From Cyclobacteriaceae bacterium (GTDB lineage: Bacteria; Bacteroidota; Bacteroidia; Cytophagales; Cyclobacteriaceae), in contig JAEUTZ010000019.1 of assembly GCA_016787725.1 (NCBI GenBank), forward strand, positions 1-45,007: a stretch of 45,007 bases of DNA, read 5' to 3'. A model generated the notes under the pieces. It saw nothing but the letters and a program-made list of their open reading frames with translations, had not been told where the DNA came from and did not search any database. This document shows, in pieces, positions 17,416-26,582 of the stretch. The first letter of the stretch is position 1; each line of letters opens with the position of its first letter. The translations under genes and the position numbers were made by a program.

Positions 17416-17512
17416 GTATTTTGTCTGCCTTTCGATTCATCGCTTAATTCTTTACATCATTAAGCAAACCTGACTTGGAGGGATTCGTTCGGTAAACCAT
17501 AACTTATATTTC

Positions 17513-17863
17513 ATGAAAAATGTACTGCGCCTGGAGGAAGCCTTCATGCTGGGCCTCGCCATCTACTTGAATTCGTATCTTCCCTTTGCCGGTTGGGTGT
17601 TCTGGGCCGTGTTCCTCTTACCCGATTTGGGCATGCTGGGCTACCTGGTAAATACCCGTGTGGGGGCAGTAACCTATAATCTGTTTCATCACAAAGGCAT
17701 CGCCATAGCCGTTTACCTGGCCGGATATTTTCTAGTCATCCATGAAATTACCCTGGCCGGAGTTGTGTTATTCGGCCACAGTTCGTTCGACCGGATTTTT
17801 GGGTACGGATTAAAATACCCGGATCACTTTAAGAATACACACTTAGGATGGTTGGGAAAGTGA
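17513..17863 (+). CDS. DUF4260 family membrane protein
   Basis: A 116-residue protein with three or four hydrophobic segments: about residues 10-26, 26-46 and 60-92. The signature features are FLLPDLGMLGYL, NLFHHKG and the C-terminal GHSSFDRIFGYGLKYPD followed by HLGWLGK, which I recognise as DUF4260. Function is unknown. Conserved His and Asp residues near the membrane faces could bind a metal or take part in catalysis, but this is inference. The gene converges on glnS with a 51-nt gap. Confidence 0.8.
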   Translation: MKNVLRLEEAFMLGLAIYLNSYLPFAGWVFWAVFLLPDLGMLGYLVNTRVGAVTYNLFHHKGIAIAVYLAGYFLVIHEITLAGVVLFGHSSFDRIFGYGLKYPDHFKNTHLGWLGK

Positions 17864-17914
17864 CCTTACGTTTCCGGTTACCCACATCTGACAGTAGATA
17901 ACCAGGAACTGGAT

Positions 17915-19573
17915 CTACTTCTTAACTTCCTTCGCCCACATGTCCCGCAAAGTGACGGTACGGTTAAACACAAGCTTGGCAGGAGTGGAGTCCGGGTCGA
18001 GACAGAAATACCCCATCCGCAAGAATTGGAAGTGATCGCCTGATTTTGAATTTAGAATTTCTGGTTCGGCATAGACAATGGAAACCTGCAAGGAGTTTGG
18101 GTTTATATGATTGCGGAAATCATCTTCCAACGCTCCCATGTCTTCAACGTTAAACAGTCGATCATATAACCGTACTTCAATTGGAACCGCTTTTTCAGCA
18201 AGCACCCAATGGATAACACCCTTTACCTGGATGCCTGAGGTATCCGATCCGCTCCGGCTCTCTGGGAGATACGTACAACGGAGTTCTGTCACCCTGCCCT
18301 GGGCATCTTTCAGAAACTCGTCACATTTAATGATATAACCACTCTTTAACCGCACCATCTGGCCGGGTGCCAACCGAAAATATTTTTTAGGTGGTACCTC
18401 CATGAAATCCTCGCGTTCTATAAATAACTCCCGGCCAAACGGCATTTCGCGAACACTGCCGGTAGCATTTTCAGGATAGTTCTCACTTTTCATCAGTTCT
18501 GTCTTTCCCTCCGGATAGTTGGTGATCACTACCTTCAACGGATCAAAGACCACCATTCTGCGGGCTGAAACTTTGTTCAAATGTTCGCGAACACAGAATT
18601 CTAGCAAGCTGATATCGATCAGGTTATCGCGTTTAGCAATACCGATGCGATCACAAAAATCACGGATGGCCTCCGGAGTGTAGCCACGCCTGCGAACACC
18701 GCTGAGCGTAGGCATCCGCGGGTCGTCCCAGCCGTTCACAAACTTTTCATTCACCAGTTGCAGCAGCTTGCGTTTGCTCATCATGGTATAGGTCATATTC
18801 AGACGTGCAAACTCATATTGTTTGGATGGATAGATCTCCAGCTTTTCAATAAACCAATCGTAAAGTTCACGGTGCGGAACAAACTCAAGAGTGCAAATGC
18901 TGTGGGTGATCTTTTCAATCGAGTCACTCTGTCCGTGTGCAAAATCATACATCGGATAAACGCACCAGGCATCGCCTGTACGGTGGTGGTGAGCATGTTT
19001 GATCCGATACAACACCGGATCGCGCATGAGCATATTCGTATGAGCCATGTCAATTTTGGCCCGCACTACTTTCGATCCGTCCGGATAGACACCCGCTTTC
19101 ATGTCTGCAAAAAGCTTCAGGTTTTCGTGAATGGTTCGCTGGCGGTACGGACTGTTTGTTCCAGGTTGTGTGGGCGTACCCTTCTGTGCTGCCATTTCAT
19201 CACTCGTACTGTCATCCACGTAAGCTAATCCTTTAGAAATCAGCTTAACGGCAAACTCATATAATTGCGGAAAGTAATCGGACGCGTATAATTCTTCGGA
19301 CCACTCAAAACCAAGCCATTTAACATCCCCTTTTATGCTCTCAACATATTCGGTTTCTTCCGTTACCGGATTGGTGTCATCAAAGCGCAGGTTGGTTTTA
19401 CCGCCATACTTGTTGGCTAATCCGAAATTAAGACAGATACTCTTGGCATGACCCAAATGCAGATACCCATTCGGTTCAGGTGGGAAACGGGTTGCAATGG
19501 TGGTGTATTTTCCAGATTTTAAATCCCTCTCAATGATTTCTTCCAGGAAGTTCAGACTCTTTTCTTCGGCCAT
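17915..19573 (-). CDS. glnS: Glutamine--tRNA ligase
   Basis: A 552-residue class I aminoacyl-tRNA synthetase that charges tRNA-Gln with glutamine. The ATP-binding HIGH motif is in PPEPNGYLHLGHAKS near residue 35, and the KMSKS equivalent is MMSKRKL near 267. The C-terminal half carries the two anticodon-binding beta-barrels, including MRDPVLYRIKHAHHHRTGD upstream and the typical IQVKGVIHWV and LFNVEDMG further on. Length and domain order are normal for bacterial GlnRS. A TACCTTTA box at 19589-19596 is a plausible -7 element. The gene is divergent from the AraC-type regulator, with 125 nt between start codons. Confidence 0.97.
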   Translation of the reverse strand: MAEEKSLNFLEEIIERDLKSGKYTTIATRFPPEPNGYLHLGHAKSICLNFGLANKYGGKTNLRFDDTNPVTEETEYVESIKGDVKWLGFEWSEELYASDYFPQLYEFAVKLISKGLAYVDDSTSDEMAAQKGTPTQPGTNSPYRQRTIHENLKLFADMKAGVYPDGSKVVRAKIDMAHTNMLMRDPVLYRIKHAHHHRTGDAWCVYPMYDFAHGQSDSIEKITHSICTLEFVPHRELYDWFIEKLEIYPSKQYEFARLNMTYTMMSKRKLLQLVNEKFVNGWDDPRMPTLSGVRRRGYTPEAIRDFCDRIGIAKRDNLIDISLLEFCVREHLNKVSARRMVVFDPLKVVITNYPEGKTELMKSENYPENATGSVREMPFGRELFIEREDFMEVPPKKYFRLAPGQMVRLKSGYIIKCDEFLKDAQGRVTELRCTYLPESRSGSDTSGIQVKGVIHWVLAEKAVPIEVRLYDRLFNVEDMGALEDDFRNHINPNSLQVSIVYAEPEILNSKSGDHFQFLRMGYFCLDPDSTPAKLVFNRTVTLRDMWAKEVKK

Positions 19574-19588
19574 ATCGCTTAAAAACCG

Positions 19589-19596
19589 TAAAGGTA
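19589..19596 (-). promoter_or_regulatory. Possible -7 element for glnS
   Basis: On the minus strand the sequence is TACCTTTA, seven of eight positions of the Bacteroidota TAnnTTTG consensus. It lies 16 nt before the glnS ATG, giving a leader of about 10 nt. No clear -33 TTTG lies at the expected distance, so this is weak. Confidence 0.3.
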
Positions 19597-19698
19597 TAAG
19601 ACCCTGTGTATTTTGAGAAGCTTGCCCAAGGTTTTATCTTTCTCATACCAGCCAAACTTTTTACTTCAAGATCCGGTTACTACTTACAACTTCCTGTT

Positions 19699-20271
19699 AT
19701 GACAACCCTCCACATTAAAAACATGGTTTGCAACCGATGTGTCATGGCCGTGGGGCAGGAGTTCGAAAAACTTGGGTTACATCCTGAGACAATCGTTCTC
19801 GGTGAAGTCAGACTTCATCAACACCCAACGCCTGAACAGCTTGATCAATTGGATCAATCCTTAAATGCCCTTGGTTTTGAGCGCATTGACGATCGCAAGG
19901 CACGTTTGATAGAAGGCATCAAGAATAAAGTAATCCAACTCATTCATCACACCAACCGGTTGGATCGAAAACACACTTGGTCGGTGATCTTGTCCGAAGC
20001 CATGCATTACGAATACAACTACCTCAGTAATTTATTCTCTTCCGTAGAAGGCATTACCCTCGAGCAATACATTATCCGGCAGAAGGTGGAACGGGCCAAA
20101 GAGCTTTTGTTTTATGATGAGCTTACCTTGAGTGAAATTGCCGATCGTCTGGGGTACAGCAGTGTGGCTCACCTGTCCGCACAATTCAAGAAAGTTACCG
20201 GTCTTACTCCCTCCGAATTGAAGAATTCGCGCACCATTGAACAAAGTCGCAAACCTCTGGATACCCTTTGA
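19699..20271 (+). CDS. AraC-family regulator fused to an HMA-like CxxC domain
   Basis: A 190-residue protein from the ATG at 19699 (MTTLHIKNMVCNRCVMAVG). A longer TTG-type start at 19606 would bury this conserved opening, so I reject it. Residues 1-65 look like a heavy-metal-associated ferredoxin-like domain: the metal motif M9-V-C11-N-R-C14 and a C-terminal LGFERIDD. Residues about 95-180 form an AraC helix-turn-helix domain (LEQYIIRQKVERAKELL, then LTLSEIADRLGYSSVAHLSA and FKKVTGLTPSELK). The inferred role is direct sensing of Cu+ by the CxxC and control of the adjacent copA, 112 nt downstream. DNA target and metal are not shown by the sequence. Confidence 0.85.
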   Translation: MTTLHIKNMVCNRCVMAVGQEFEKLGLHPETIVLGEVRLHQHPTPEQLDQLDQSLNALGFERIDDRKARLIEGIKNKVIQLIHHTNRLDRKHTWSVILSEAMHYEYNYLSNLFSSVEGITLEQYIIRQKVERAKELLFYDELTLSEIADRLGYSSVAHLSAQFKKVTGLTPSELKNSRTIEQSRKPLDTL

Positions 20272-20383
20272 GCCAGCGAAATTATATAAAGGAATCCAGT
20301 GAATTTGTAACGACTTCCGCCCGGTTCATCCGTTAATTGCATGAGCATTGTTTGAAAACCAAATCAAGCAATTCCTCGGAACC

Positions 20384-22588
20384 ATGAAAAAAATGACGTT
20401 CCCCGTACTGGAAATGACGTGTGCTGCCTGTGCCGTTAGTGTCGAGTCGATGTTACAGGCAACAGCAGGAGTAACGCAGGCCGCTGTCAACTATGCCAAT
20501 CAATCCGCACAGGTCGAGTTTGACCCGCAGGTTACCAATCCACAGGAGCTCCGGAAATCCGTTCAGTCCATTGGGTATGATTTGGTGATCGACACCGAAG
20601 ATCCCCAGGCCATTCAGGAGGCTGCGCAGCGGAAGCAAGTAGAAGTGATTCAAAGACGGACGATCGGATCGGCCATTTTATCGGTTCCCATCGTGATATT
20701 GGGAATGTTCTATATGGACTTACCTTATGGGAACTACATCGCCATGGCCTTAGCCGTGCCCGTGGTGTTTTACTTTGGCGGTGGCTTTTTTGTTCATGCC
20801 TGGAAGCAGGCCCGTTTCGGAAAGGCCAACATGGATACGCTGGTTGCCCTTTCCACCGGAATCGCTTTTCTGTTTAGTGTCTTTAACACTCTCTTTCCAG
20901 AATACTGGCATAACCGGGGTTTGCACGCGCACGTTTATTACGAGGCGGCTGCTGTGGTGATTACTTTCATTTCATTAGGCAAATTGTTGGAAGAAAGGGC
21001 TAAGTCAAGCACTTCCTCGGCCATCAAAAAACTGATGGGTCTGCAACCCAAAACTGTGCGGGTGATCAGAGCGGGTGTTGAAAAAGAGCTACCGATTGCA
21101 ACGGTGACAGTTGGAGACATCATTGTGGTGCGGCCCGGAGAAAAGATTCCCGTAGATGGCCAGGTTGTGTCCGGAACTTCCTTTGTGGATGAAAGTATGA
21201 TCAGCGGAGAACCATTGCCGGTTGAAAAAAGAAAAGGCGACAAGGTCTTTGCCGGGACCATCAATCAAAAAGGAGGTTTTGAATTTGAAGCCCAAAAAGT
21301 AGGCGCGGATACCATGCTTGCACAAATCATCCGCATGGTACAGCAAGCGCAGGGAAGCAAAGCCCCTGTACAAAAATTGGTGGATAAGATTGCAGGCATC
21401 TTTGTTCCCATTGTTATTGGTATTTCCATTCTCACCTTTGGGCTGTGGATGTTGCTGGGTGGTGAGCAGGCGTTTACGCATGCCTTGCTGGCTTCCATCA
21501 CGGTGCTTGTAATTGCTTGTCCCTGTGCGTTAGGGTTGGCCACTCCAACAGCTATCATGGTGGGCGTTGGGAAAGGGGCTGATAATAATATTCTTATTAA
21601 AGATGCCGAGAGTTTGGAGCTTGCAAACAAAGTCAACGCCATCATCCTCGATAAGACCGGAACGATCACCGAAGGAAGACCTCAGGTAACTAACATTGCC
21701 TGGCTCGAAGGGCTTGAAAATATTGACTATTACAAGCAGGTTTTATTTGCCATCGAAAATAAATCAGAACATCCGCTGGCCGAAGCTGTAGCTACGTCTT
21801 TAAAGGAGACTTCGAACCTGGTCGTTCAAGAGTTCACCAGCATCACCGGTAAAGGGGTGTCGGCCAGGGTAAGGGCTGAACAGTATTATGTAGGTAATCG
21901 TCTACTGATGGAAGAAAAGGGTGTTATGGGTTGCGCGGATTTAGACACCCTGGCAGAGACCTTGTCGGCTCAAGCCAGCACGGTTATTTGGTTTTCCGAG
22001 TCAAGAAAAGTTCTGGCAGCTATTTCAATTACGGATAAAATCAAAGCTTCTTCCCGATCAGCCATTGAAACCTTGCAAAAAATGGACATTGAAGTTTACA
22101 TGTTAACAGGGGATAACAGAGAGACCGCTGTTGCTGTGGCTAAGCAAGTTGGTGTGAACCACTTCAAGGCCCAGGTACTTCCGGCCGACAAGGCAGAATT
22201 TGTAAAACAACTGCAGGCAGCAGGGAAGACGGTCGCTATGGTTGGGGATGGAATCAATGATTCGCAAGCACTCGCGCAAGCGGATGTGAGCATTGCGATG
22301 GGTAAGGGTTCGGATATTGCGATGGAGACGGCCAAAATGACCCTCATCACTTCCGATTTACAAGCGATCCCAAAGGCACTCCATCTTTCCACAAAGACGG
22401 TGCGCGGTATTCGTCAAAATCTTTTCTGGGCCTTCATTTACAATGTGATCGGAATACCCATTGCAGCAGGAATTCTGTATCCCTTCAATGGCTTTCTGTT
22501 AGATCCCATGATTGCCGGTGCCGCCATGGCCTTGAGTTCGGTGAGCGTGGTAAGCAACAGCTTGCGACTAAAGCTGGCTAAACTTTAA
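20384..22588 (+). CDS. copA: Cu+-translocating P1B-type ATPase
   Basis: A 734-residue inner membrane copper exporter. The N-terminal HMA domain has MTCAAC (Cys13, Cys16). Helices at about 90-200 and 330-390 surround the actuator domain (with [13 protein letters not shown]). The ion-binding CPC is at 379-381, followed by ALGLATPTA. The phosphorylated Asp423 is in [12 protein letters not shown], the nucleotide domain has SEHPLAEA, and the hinge is [18 protein letters not shown] plus the cytosolic CxxC indicates Cu+ or Ag+ rather than Zn2+. The start is the ATG at 20384; a TTG 36 nt upstream is less likely. One HMA domain is present rather than two, and a separate HMA gene follows 76 nt downstream. 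Confidence 0.96.
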   Translation: MKKMTFPVLEMTCAACAVSVESMLQATAGVTQAAVNYANQSAQVEFDPQVTNPQELRKSVQSIGYDLVIDTEDPQAIQEAAQRKQVEVIQRRTIGSAILSVPIVILGMFYMDLPYGNYIAMALAVPVVFYFGGGFFVHAWKQARFGKANMDTLVALSTGIAFLFSVFNTLFPEYWHNRGLHAHVYYEAAAVVITFISLGKLLEERAKSSTSSAIKKLMGLQPKTVRVIRAGVEKELPIATVTVGDIIVVRPGEKIPVDGQVVSGTSFVDESMISGEPLPVEKRKGDKVFAGTINQKGGFEFEAQKVGADTMLAQIIRMVQQAQGSKAPVQKLVDKIAGIFVPIVIGISILTFGLWMLLGGEQAFTHALLASITVLVIACPCALGLATPTAIMVGVGKGADNNILIKDAESLELANKVNAIILDKTGTITEGRPQVTNIAWLEGLENIDYYKQVLFAIENKSEHPLAEAVATSLKETSNLVVQEFTSITGKGVSARVRAEQYYVGNRLLMEEKGVMGCADLDTLAETLSAQASTVIWFSESRKVLAAISITDKIKASSRSAIETLQKMDIEVYMLTGDNRETAVAVAKQVGVNHFKAQVLPADKAEFVKQLQAAGKTVAMVGDGINDSQALAQADVSIAMGKGSDIAMETAKMTLITSDLQAIPKALHLSTKTVRGIRQNLFWAFIYNVIGIPIAAGILYPFNGFLLDPMIAGAAMALSSVSVVSNSLRLKLAKL

Positions 22589-22606
22589 CGATTAAATTCT
22601 CGTTAA
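22585..22606. promoter_or_regulatory. Inverted repeat at the copA end, upstream of the HMA chaperone gene
   Basis: TTAACGA (22585-22591) and TCGTTAA (22600-22606) form a perfect 7-bp inverted repeat with an 8-nt spacer. It begins inside the last codons of copA and ends 58 nt before the next start. The spacing suits a dimeric regulator, but an mRNA hairpin is equally possible. Confidence 0.35.
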
Positions 22607-22664
22607 TAGCAAAATATGTAACATTGAAATGTTTTTACTTATTATCGATACCACAGTAATTTCT

Positions 22665-22871
22665 ATGGAAACCTTAACTTTCAAAACCAATATCAAGTGT
22701 TCGGCCTGTGTGGCCAAAGTAACATTGGCACTAAATGAAAGTGCCGGGGAGAACAAGTGGACGGTAGACCTGACTGACCCGGCACGCACGCTCACTATTC
22801 AGGAAAGCATGGAACCGCAAAAGATCGTGGAAGCGCTGAAGAAAGTGGGGTATAATGCCGAACGTGTTTAG
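22665..22871 (+). CDS. Small HMA-domain copper chaperone-like protein
   Basis: A 68-residue single HMA domain from the ATG at 22665 (METLTFKTNIKCSACVAKV). The metal motif is Cys12-S-A-Cys15, and the domain closes with VEALKKVGYNAE, as in CopZ/Atx1 proteins. An upstream ATG at 22629 would add 12 hydrophobic residues and is less likely. Such proteins carry Cu+ in the cytosol and hand it to CopA-type ATPases. It lies just downstream of copA in the same direction. The Met that usually precedes the first Cys by two residues is replaced by Ile10, which occurs in the family but may tune the affinity. Confidence 0.88.
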   Translation: METLTFKTNIKCSACVAKVTLALNESAGENKWTVDLTDPARTLTIQESMEPQKIVEALKKVGYNAERV

Positions 22872-22896
22872 CATCTGCGACTTATTTTTTTTTTAC

Positions 22897-22904
22897 TACC
22901 TTTG
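22897..22904 (+). promoter_or_regulatory. -7 element TACCTTTG upstream of the HYC_CC_PP gene
   Basis: TACCTTTG is an exact match to the Bacteroidota -7 consensus TAnnTTTG. It follows a run of ten T and lies 9 nt before the ATG at 22914, which would give a very short leader. No TTTG is present at the -33 spacing, so strength is uncertain. If active, it would give the Cus operon its own promoter, separate from copA. Confidence 0.45.
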
Positions 22905-22913
22905 CATACTTCC

Positions 22914-23321
22914 ATGAAATCTCTCAAGAACATATTCTCTGTTTCGCTCGCCTTGTTGGTGTTGGTTGCTTCCAGCAGCTTCACGGTGAACATGCATGTA
23001 TGCGGAGGCATAGTTCAGAGCCTGGCCGTTATTGAAAAGGCCGCACCTTGCCCCATGGAACTAAACACCCCGGCTTGTCATAAAGCAGGAGTAAAAAAGA
23101 GCTGCTGCCTGGATGAAGTATTTCAGTACGAGGGTCAGGACTTCAAAGTACAGGAGTCTGCGACTTTGCTTACATTGAACTCTGCCTGGATAGTGGAATT
23201 ACCTTTGATTATGGAGATCGTATCTCCAACCATCGCCACTAATACACATTCTTACAAAGCCTACAAGCCCCCTTTGCTTCAACACGATATTCCGGTGTTG
23301 ATCCAATCTTTTCTTATTTAG
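22914..23321 (+). CDS. HYC_CC_PP family exported protein
   Basis: A 135-residue protein from the ATG at 22914 (MKSLKNIFSVSLALLVLVASS), with a signal peptide of about 24 residues. The mature part has the three signatures that name the family, in order: a His-x-Cys near the start (NMHVCGG, a variant of HYC), a CC pair (KKSCCLDEVF) and a PP pair (YKPPLL). Four further Cys lie between. The family is found in Bacteroidota next to heavy-metal efflux genes and probably binds a metal in the periplasm; the exact role is not known. A TTG-type start 12 nt upstream is less likely. The gene is 102 nt upstream of the CusA-type pump. Confidence 0.85.
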   Translation: MKSLKNIFSVSLALLVLVASSSFTVNMHVCGGIVQSLAVIEKAAPCPMELNTPACHKAGVKKSCCLDEVFQYEGQDFKVQESATLLTLNSAWIVELPLIMEIVSPTIATNTHSYKAYKPPLLQHDIPVLIQSFLI

Positions 23322-23421
23322 ACTTAAGTAGCAAGACTTAAGACCTAAGAACTAAGGTTCTTGGAGTTAAGTCTTATTTGCACAGCCGTCTTACGTCTTG
23401 TGTCTTACTACTTATGTCTAT
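23321..23421. repeat. Heptamer-period array between the HYC_CC_PP and cusA-like genes
   Basis: From 23321 the sequence reads in 7-nt steps: GACTTAA, GTAGCAA, GACTTAA, GACCTAA, GAACTAA. After 23366 it switches to the opposite sense (TTAAGTCTT), then TCTTACG, TCTTGTG, TCTTACT, ACTTATG. The array starts at the last base of the upstream stop codon and ends 2 nt before the cusA-like ATG, so it fills the whole gap. Confidence 0.7.
23333..23375 (+). repeat. Strong stem-loop inside the heptamer array
   Basis: AAGACTTAA (23333-23341) pairs with TTAAGTCTT (23367-23375), and inside it AAGAAC (23347-23352) pairs with GTTCTT (23357-23362) around the loop TAAG. That gives 15 matched base pairs plus one C-G and one wobble. 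It has no T tract directly after it, so it is more likely an RNA-stability or attenuation element than a simple terminator. Confidence 0.55.
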
Positions 23422-23423
23422 TT

Positions 23424-26400
23424 ATGATTGAACAAATAATTTCATTTTCACTTCGCAATCGCTTCCTCGTGCTGCTCGTAGCATTGGGATTATTCTTCTG
23501 GGGCTACCGGTCGGTGCAAACCAGCAAGATTGATGCAATTCCCGACCTAACCGAAAATCAGGTGATCGTCTTCACCGAATGGATGGGCCGCAGTCCGCAG
23601 ATCATGGAAGATCAGGTGACCTACCCCCTGGTAACCAACCTGCAAGGCTTACCGCAGGTGAAATACGTGCGGGGCAGTTCTATGTTTGGAATGAGTTTCG
23701 TGTATGTAATCTTTAATGATGATACCGATATCTACTGGGCCCGCGAACGGGTATTGGAGCGATTGAACTATGCCACCCGACTTCTACCGGAAGGTGTGAC
23801 ACCAACTCTCGGCCCCGATGGCACCGGGGTGGGGCATATTTTGTGGTATACGCTTCATGCTCCAGGCATGGACCTGGGGGAACAACGGGCTGTACAGGAT
23901 TGGTACATCAAGTTTGCGTTGCAAAATGTACAAGGTGTAAGTGAGATTGCCAGCTTCGGAGGTTTTCAAAAGCAATATCAAGTGGCCCTCAACCCAAACA
24001 AACTTCAGTATTATAACCTCTCCATCCCCGAAGTAATTCAAAGCATTCGTGCCAACAACAACGAGACGGGCGGTCGCAAGTTTGAAATCAATGACATCGG
24101 CTACATCATCAAAACATCAGGCTATCTGAAATCGATTGAAGAAATTGAAAACCTGACCGTAAAAACAGTCAACACAACTCCCGTGCGGGTACGCGACCTG
24201 GGTAGCGTGCAGATGACCGGAGAAGCCCGCCTCGGAATTTTTGATGCGAACGGAGAGGGCGAAGTGGTGGGTGGGATTGTCGTGATGCGCTATGGCGAGA
24301 ACGCTGACGAGGTGATCACGCGCGTAAAAGCCAAAATGGAAGAAGTGGCCAAAGGCTTCCCGGAAGGGATGGCATTTACGTTGGTGTACGACCGCAGTGA
24401 ACTGATCGAGGAGTCCATCAGCTCCATTAAGACCACCCTGATCGAGGAAATGATCGTTGTTTCGCTGGTGGTGATTATTTTCTTATTTCATTGGCGCAGT
24501 GCGCTCAGTATCATCATCCAGATTCCCATTACGATTGCAATCAGCTTCATCTTGCTGAATGTGTCAGGCATCACCTCTAACATCATGTCGCTGACGGGCA
24601 TTGTATTGGCCATTGGCGTGATTGTCGATAACGGAATTATTATGGCCGAGAATGCTTACCGCAGTCTGTCGATCCGGTTCAATCAAACAGGACCGATTTC
24701 GGACCTGGAGCGACTACAGATTATAGAGAAATCTTCGCAACAGGTTTCACGCGGTGTATTTTATTCCACGATCATCATCATCACTTCGTTTTTACCCGTG
24801 TTCATGCTTACCGGCCAGGAGGGCAAACTCTTTCATCCGTTGGCGTACACCAAGACCTTCATCATGTTGGTGGATGCAATACTGGTTATTACGCTGGCAC
24901 CCGTGTTGATTTCCTTTTTCATGAAAGGCAAATTCAAGGATGAAAAGAGCAACCCTATCAATCGGATTCTGGAGAAGATTTATGAACCCATCCTGCGCAC
25001 GTGTCTCCATTGGCGCAAGACAACCATCGGAATAAACCTGTTGGCGTTGGCAGTAAGTGTACCGCTGCTCATCAGTCTCGGCACGGAATTCATGCCACCC
25101 CTCGATGAACAATCCATCCTGTTCATGCCCGTCACGTTGCCCGATGTATCCAATGAAGAAGCCAAACGATTGCTCCAGGTGCAAGACAAGATCATCAAGT
25201 CCGTTCCCGAAGTAGACAAGGTCCTGGGGAAAGCGGGTCGTGCCAGCACGGCTACCGACAACGCCCCCATTTCCATGATTGAAACCATCATCACCTTAAA
25301 GCCAAAATCCGAATGGCGTCCGGGCATTACGAAGAAGGACATCATCAATGAACTGGATTCCAAATTGCAGATTCCGGGTGTGGTCAACGGTTGGACGCAG
25401 CCCATCATCAACCGCATCAACATGCTCGCCACCGGTATCCGCACAGATGTTGGCATCAAAGTATATGGTCAGAACCTCGACAGCATTTATGTTTTGTCAG
25501 AAAAAGTGAAAGCCATTTTAAATGGCGTACCGGGAGTCAAGGATTTGTATGTAGATCCAATCACTGGAGGTAAGTATTTAACCATCGACATAAACCGTGA
25601 GGCCCTGGGCCGGTTTGGTCTTACCGTAGAAGATGTCAACATGGTTGTCGAGTCGGGCATTGGGGGAACGGCTATTGGTCAGACCATCGAAGGCCGGCAG
25701 CGGTTTTCAATCAGTGTGCGGCTGGCCCAGGACTATCGCAACAGCCTGGATCAACTGCGCAGGGTTCCGATCAAAACCCCCGCGTTGGGAATAATTCCAT
25801 TGAGTGCCGTGGCTACCCTTCGGAATGAAGACGGTCCGCCCATGATCGTATCGGAGAATGCCATGTTGCGCGGGGCGGTATTATTCAATGTACGCGATCG
25901 GGATCTCGGTTCCACCGTGGAAGAGTCGATGGAAAAGGTAAACCGGGAGCTAGGCGCACTCCCCAAGGGGTACTATCTGGAATGGAGCGGACAGTATGAA
26001 AACCTGATCCGCGGCAAGCAAACCCTGATGATCATTTTGCCGGTGGTGATATTAATCATCTTCATTTCACTCTACCTCGCCTTCAAATCGTTGCGCGAAG
26101 CGTTCCTGAGTCTGATCACAGTACCGTTCGCCCTCATCGGTGGGGCCTACATGGTGTATTTCTACGGGGTCAATTTATCCGTAGCGGTGGCCGTGGGCTT
26201 TATCGCGTTGTTCGGCATAGCCGTAGAGACTGGAGTGGTGATGGTGATTTACTTAAATGACGCTATGAAACAATTGATTCAACTGCGAGGCAATAACCGC
26301 GAAACCATTTCGCTTCAGGAACTAAAGGAGTTTGTGGTAGCCGGAGCAGCCAAACGACTGCGACCGAAAATCATGACGGTGTCGGTTGCGCTCTTTGGGT

Positions 26401-26582
26401 TGGTACCGGTATTATGGTCTACCGGGGTAGGCAGTGATGTCATGCAGCCCATCGTTCTACCCATGATTGGCGGGGTGATCACTTCTGCCACCCACATCTT
26501 ATTGGTAACTCCACTCATCTTTTTAATGACGAAGGAATATGAACTACGCACATTTGGAAAACTGGAAGGATATGAAAACTAG
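23424..26582 (+). CDS. CusA/CzcA-type heavy-metal RND efflux pump
   Basis: A 1052-residue inner membrane proton-driven exporter. The start MIEQIISFSLRNRFLV at 23424 is the family N-terminus; an ATG-like start 63 nt upstream would fall in the repeat array. Twelve helices are arranged as 1 + 5 + 1 + 5 around two large periplasmic loops. AIPDLTENQVIVFTEWMGRS is typical of the HME subfamily, as is the helix-4 segment LAIGVIVDNGIIMAENA with its proton-relay Asp. The next gene's ATG overlaps the 3' end by 11 nt, suggesting coupled translation. Together with the TolC-like and CusB-like genes downstream it forms a complete tripartite pump, most likely for Cu+/Ag+. Confidence 0.95.
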   Translation: MIEQIISFSLRNRFLVLLVALGLFFWGYRSVQTSKIDAIPDLTENQVIVFTEWMGRSPQIMEDQVTYPLVTNLQGLPQVKYVRGSSMFGMSFVYVIFNDDTDIYWARERVLERLNYATRLLPEGVTPTLGPDGTGVGHILWYTLHAPGMDLGEQRAVQDWYIKFALQNVQGVSEIASFGGFQKQYQVALNPNKLQYYNLSIPEVIQSIRANNNETGGRKFEINDIGYIIKTSGYLKSIEEIENLTVKTVNTTPVRVRDLGSVQMTGEARLGIFDANGEGEVVGGIVVMRYGENADEVITRVKAKMEEVAKGFPEGMAFTLVYDRSELIEESISSIKTTLIEEMIVVSLVVIIFLFHWRSALSIIIQIPITIAISFILLNVSGITSNIMSLTGIVLAIGVIVDNGIIMAENAYRSLSIRFNQTGPISDLERLQIIEKSSQQVSRGVFYSTIIIITSFLPVFMLTGQEGKLFHPLAYTKTFIMLVDAILVITLAPVLISFFMKGKFKDEKSNPINRILEKIYEPILRTCLHWRKTTIGINLLALAVSVPLLISLGTEFMPPLDEQSILFMPVTLPDVSNEEAKRLLQVQDKIIKSVPEVDKVLGKAGRASTATDNAPISMIETIITLKPKSEWRPGITKKDIINELDSKLQIPGVVNGWTQPIINRINMLATGIRTDVGIKVYGQNLDSIYVLSEKVKAILNGVPGVKDLYVDPITGGKYLTIDINREALGRFGLTVEDVNMVVESGIGGTAIGQTIEGRQRFSISVRLAQDYRNSLDQLRRVPIKTPALGIIPLSAVATLRNEDGPPMIVSENAMLRGAVLFNVRDRDLGSTVEESMEKVNRELGALPKGYYLEWSGQYENLIRGKQTLMIILPVVILIIFISLYLAFKSLREAFLSLITVPFALIGGAYMVYFYGVNLSVAVAVGFIALFGIAVETGVVMVIYLNDAMKQLIQLRGNNRETISLQELKEFVVAGAAKRLRPKIMTVSVALFGLVPVLWSTGVGSDVMQPIVLPMIGGVITSATHILLVTPLIFLMTKEYELRTFGKLEGYEN

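Noticed and set aside
18758-19228. A 156-codon open frame on the + strand inside glnS
   Set aside because: It is antisense to conserved glnS sequence (anticodon and catalytic regions) and its translation has no recognisable domain or signal peptide; it is a shadow of the real gene.
20301-20340. TTTG and TAATTG boxes as a copA promoter
   Set aside because: The spacing of 26 nt is too long and the -7 match is poor; the copA promoter cannot be placed from sequence alone.
24792-25459. Minus-strand open frames of 130 and 159 codons inside the CusA-like gene
   Set aside because: They are fully contained in the pump gene, mutually overlapping, and show no family motif.
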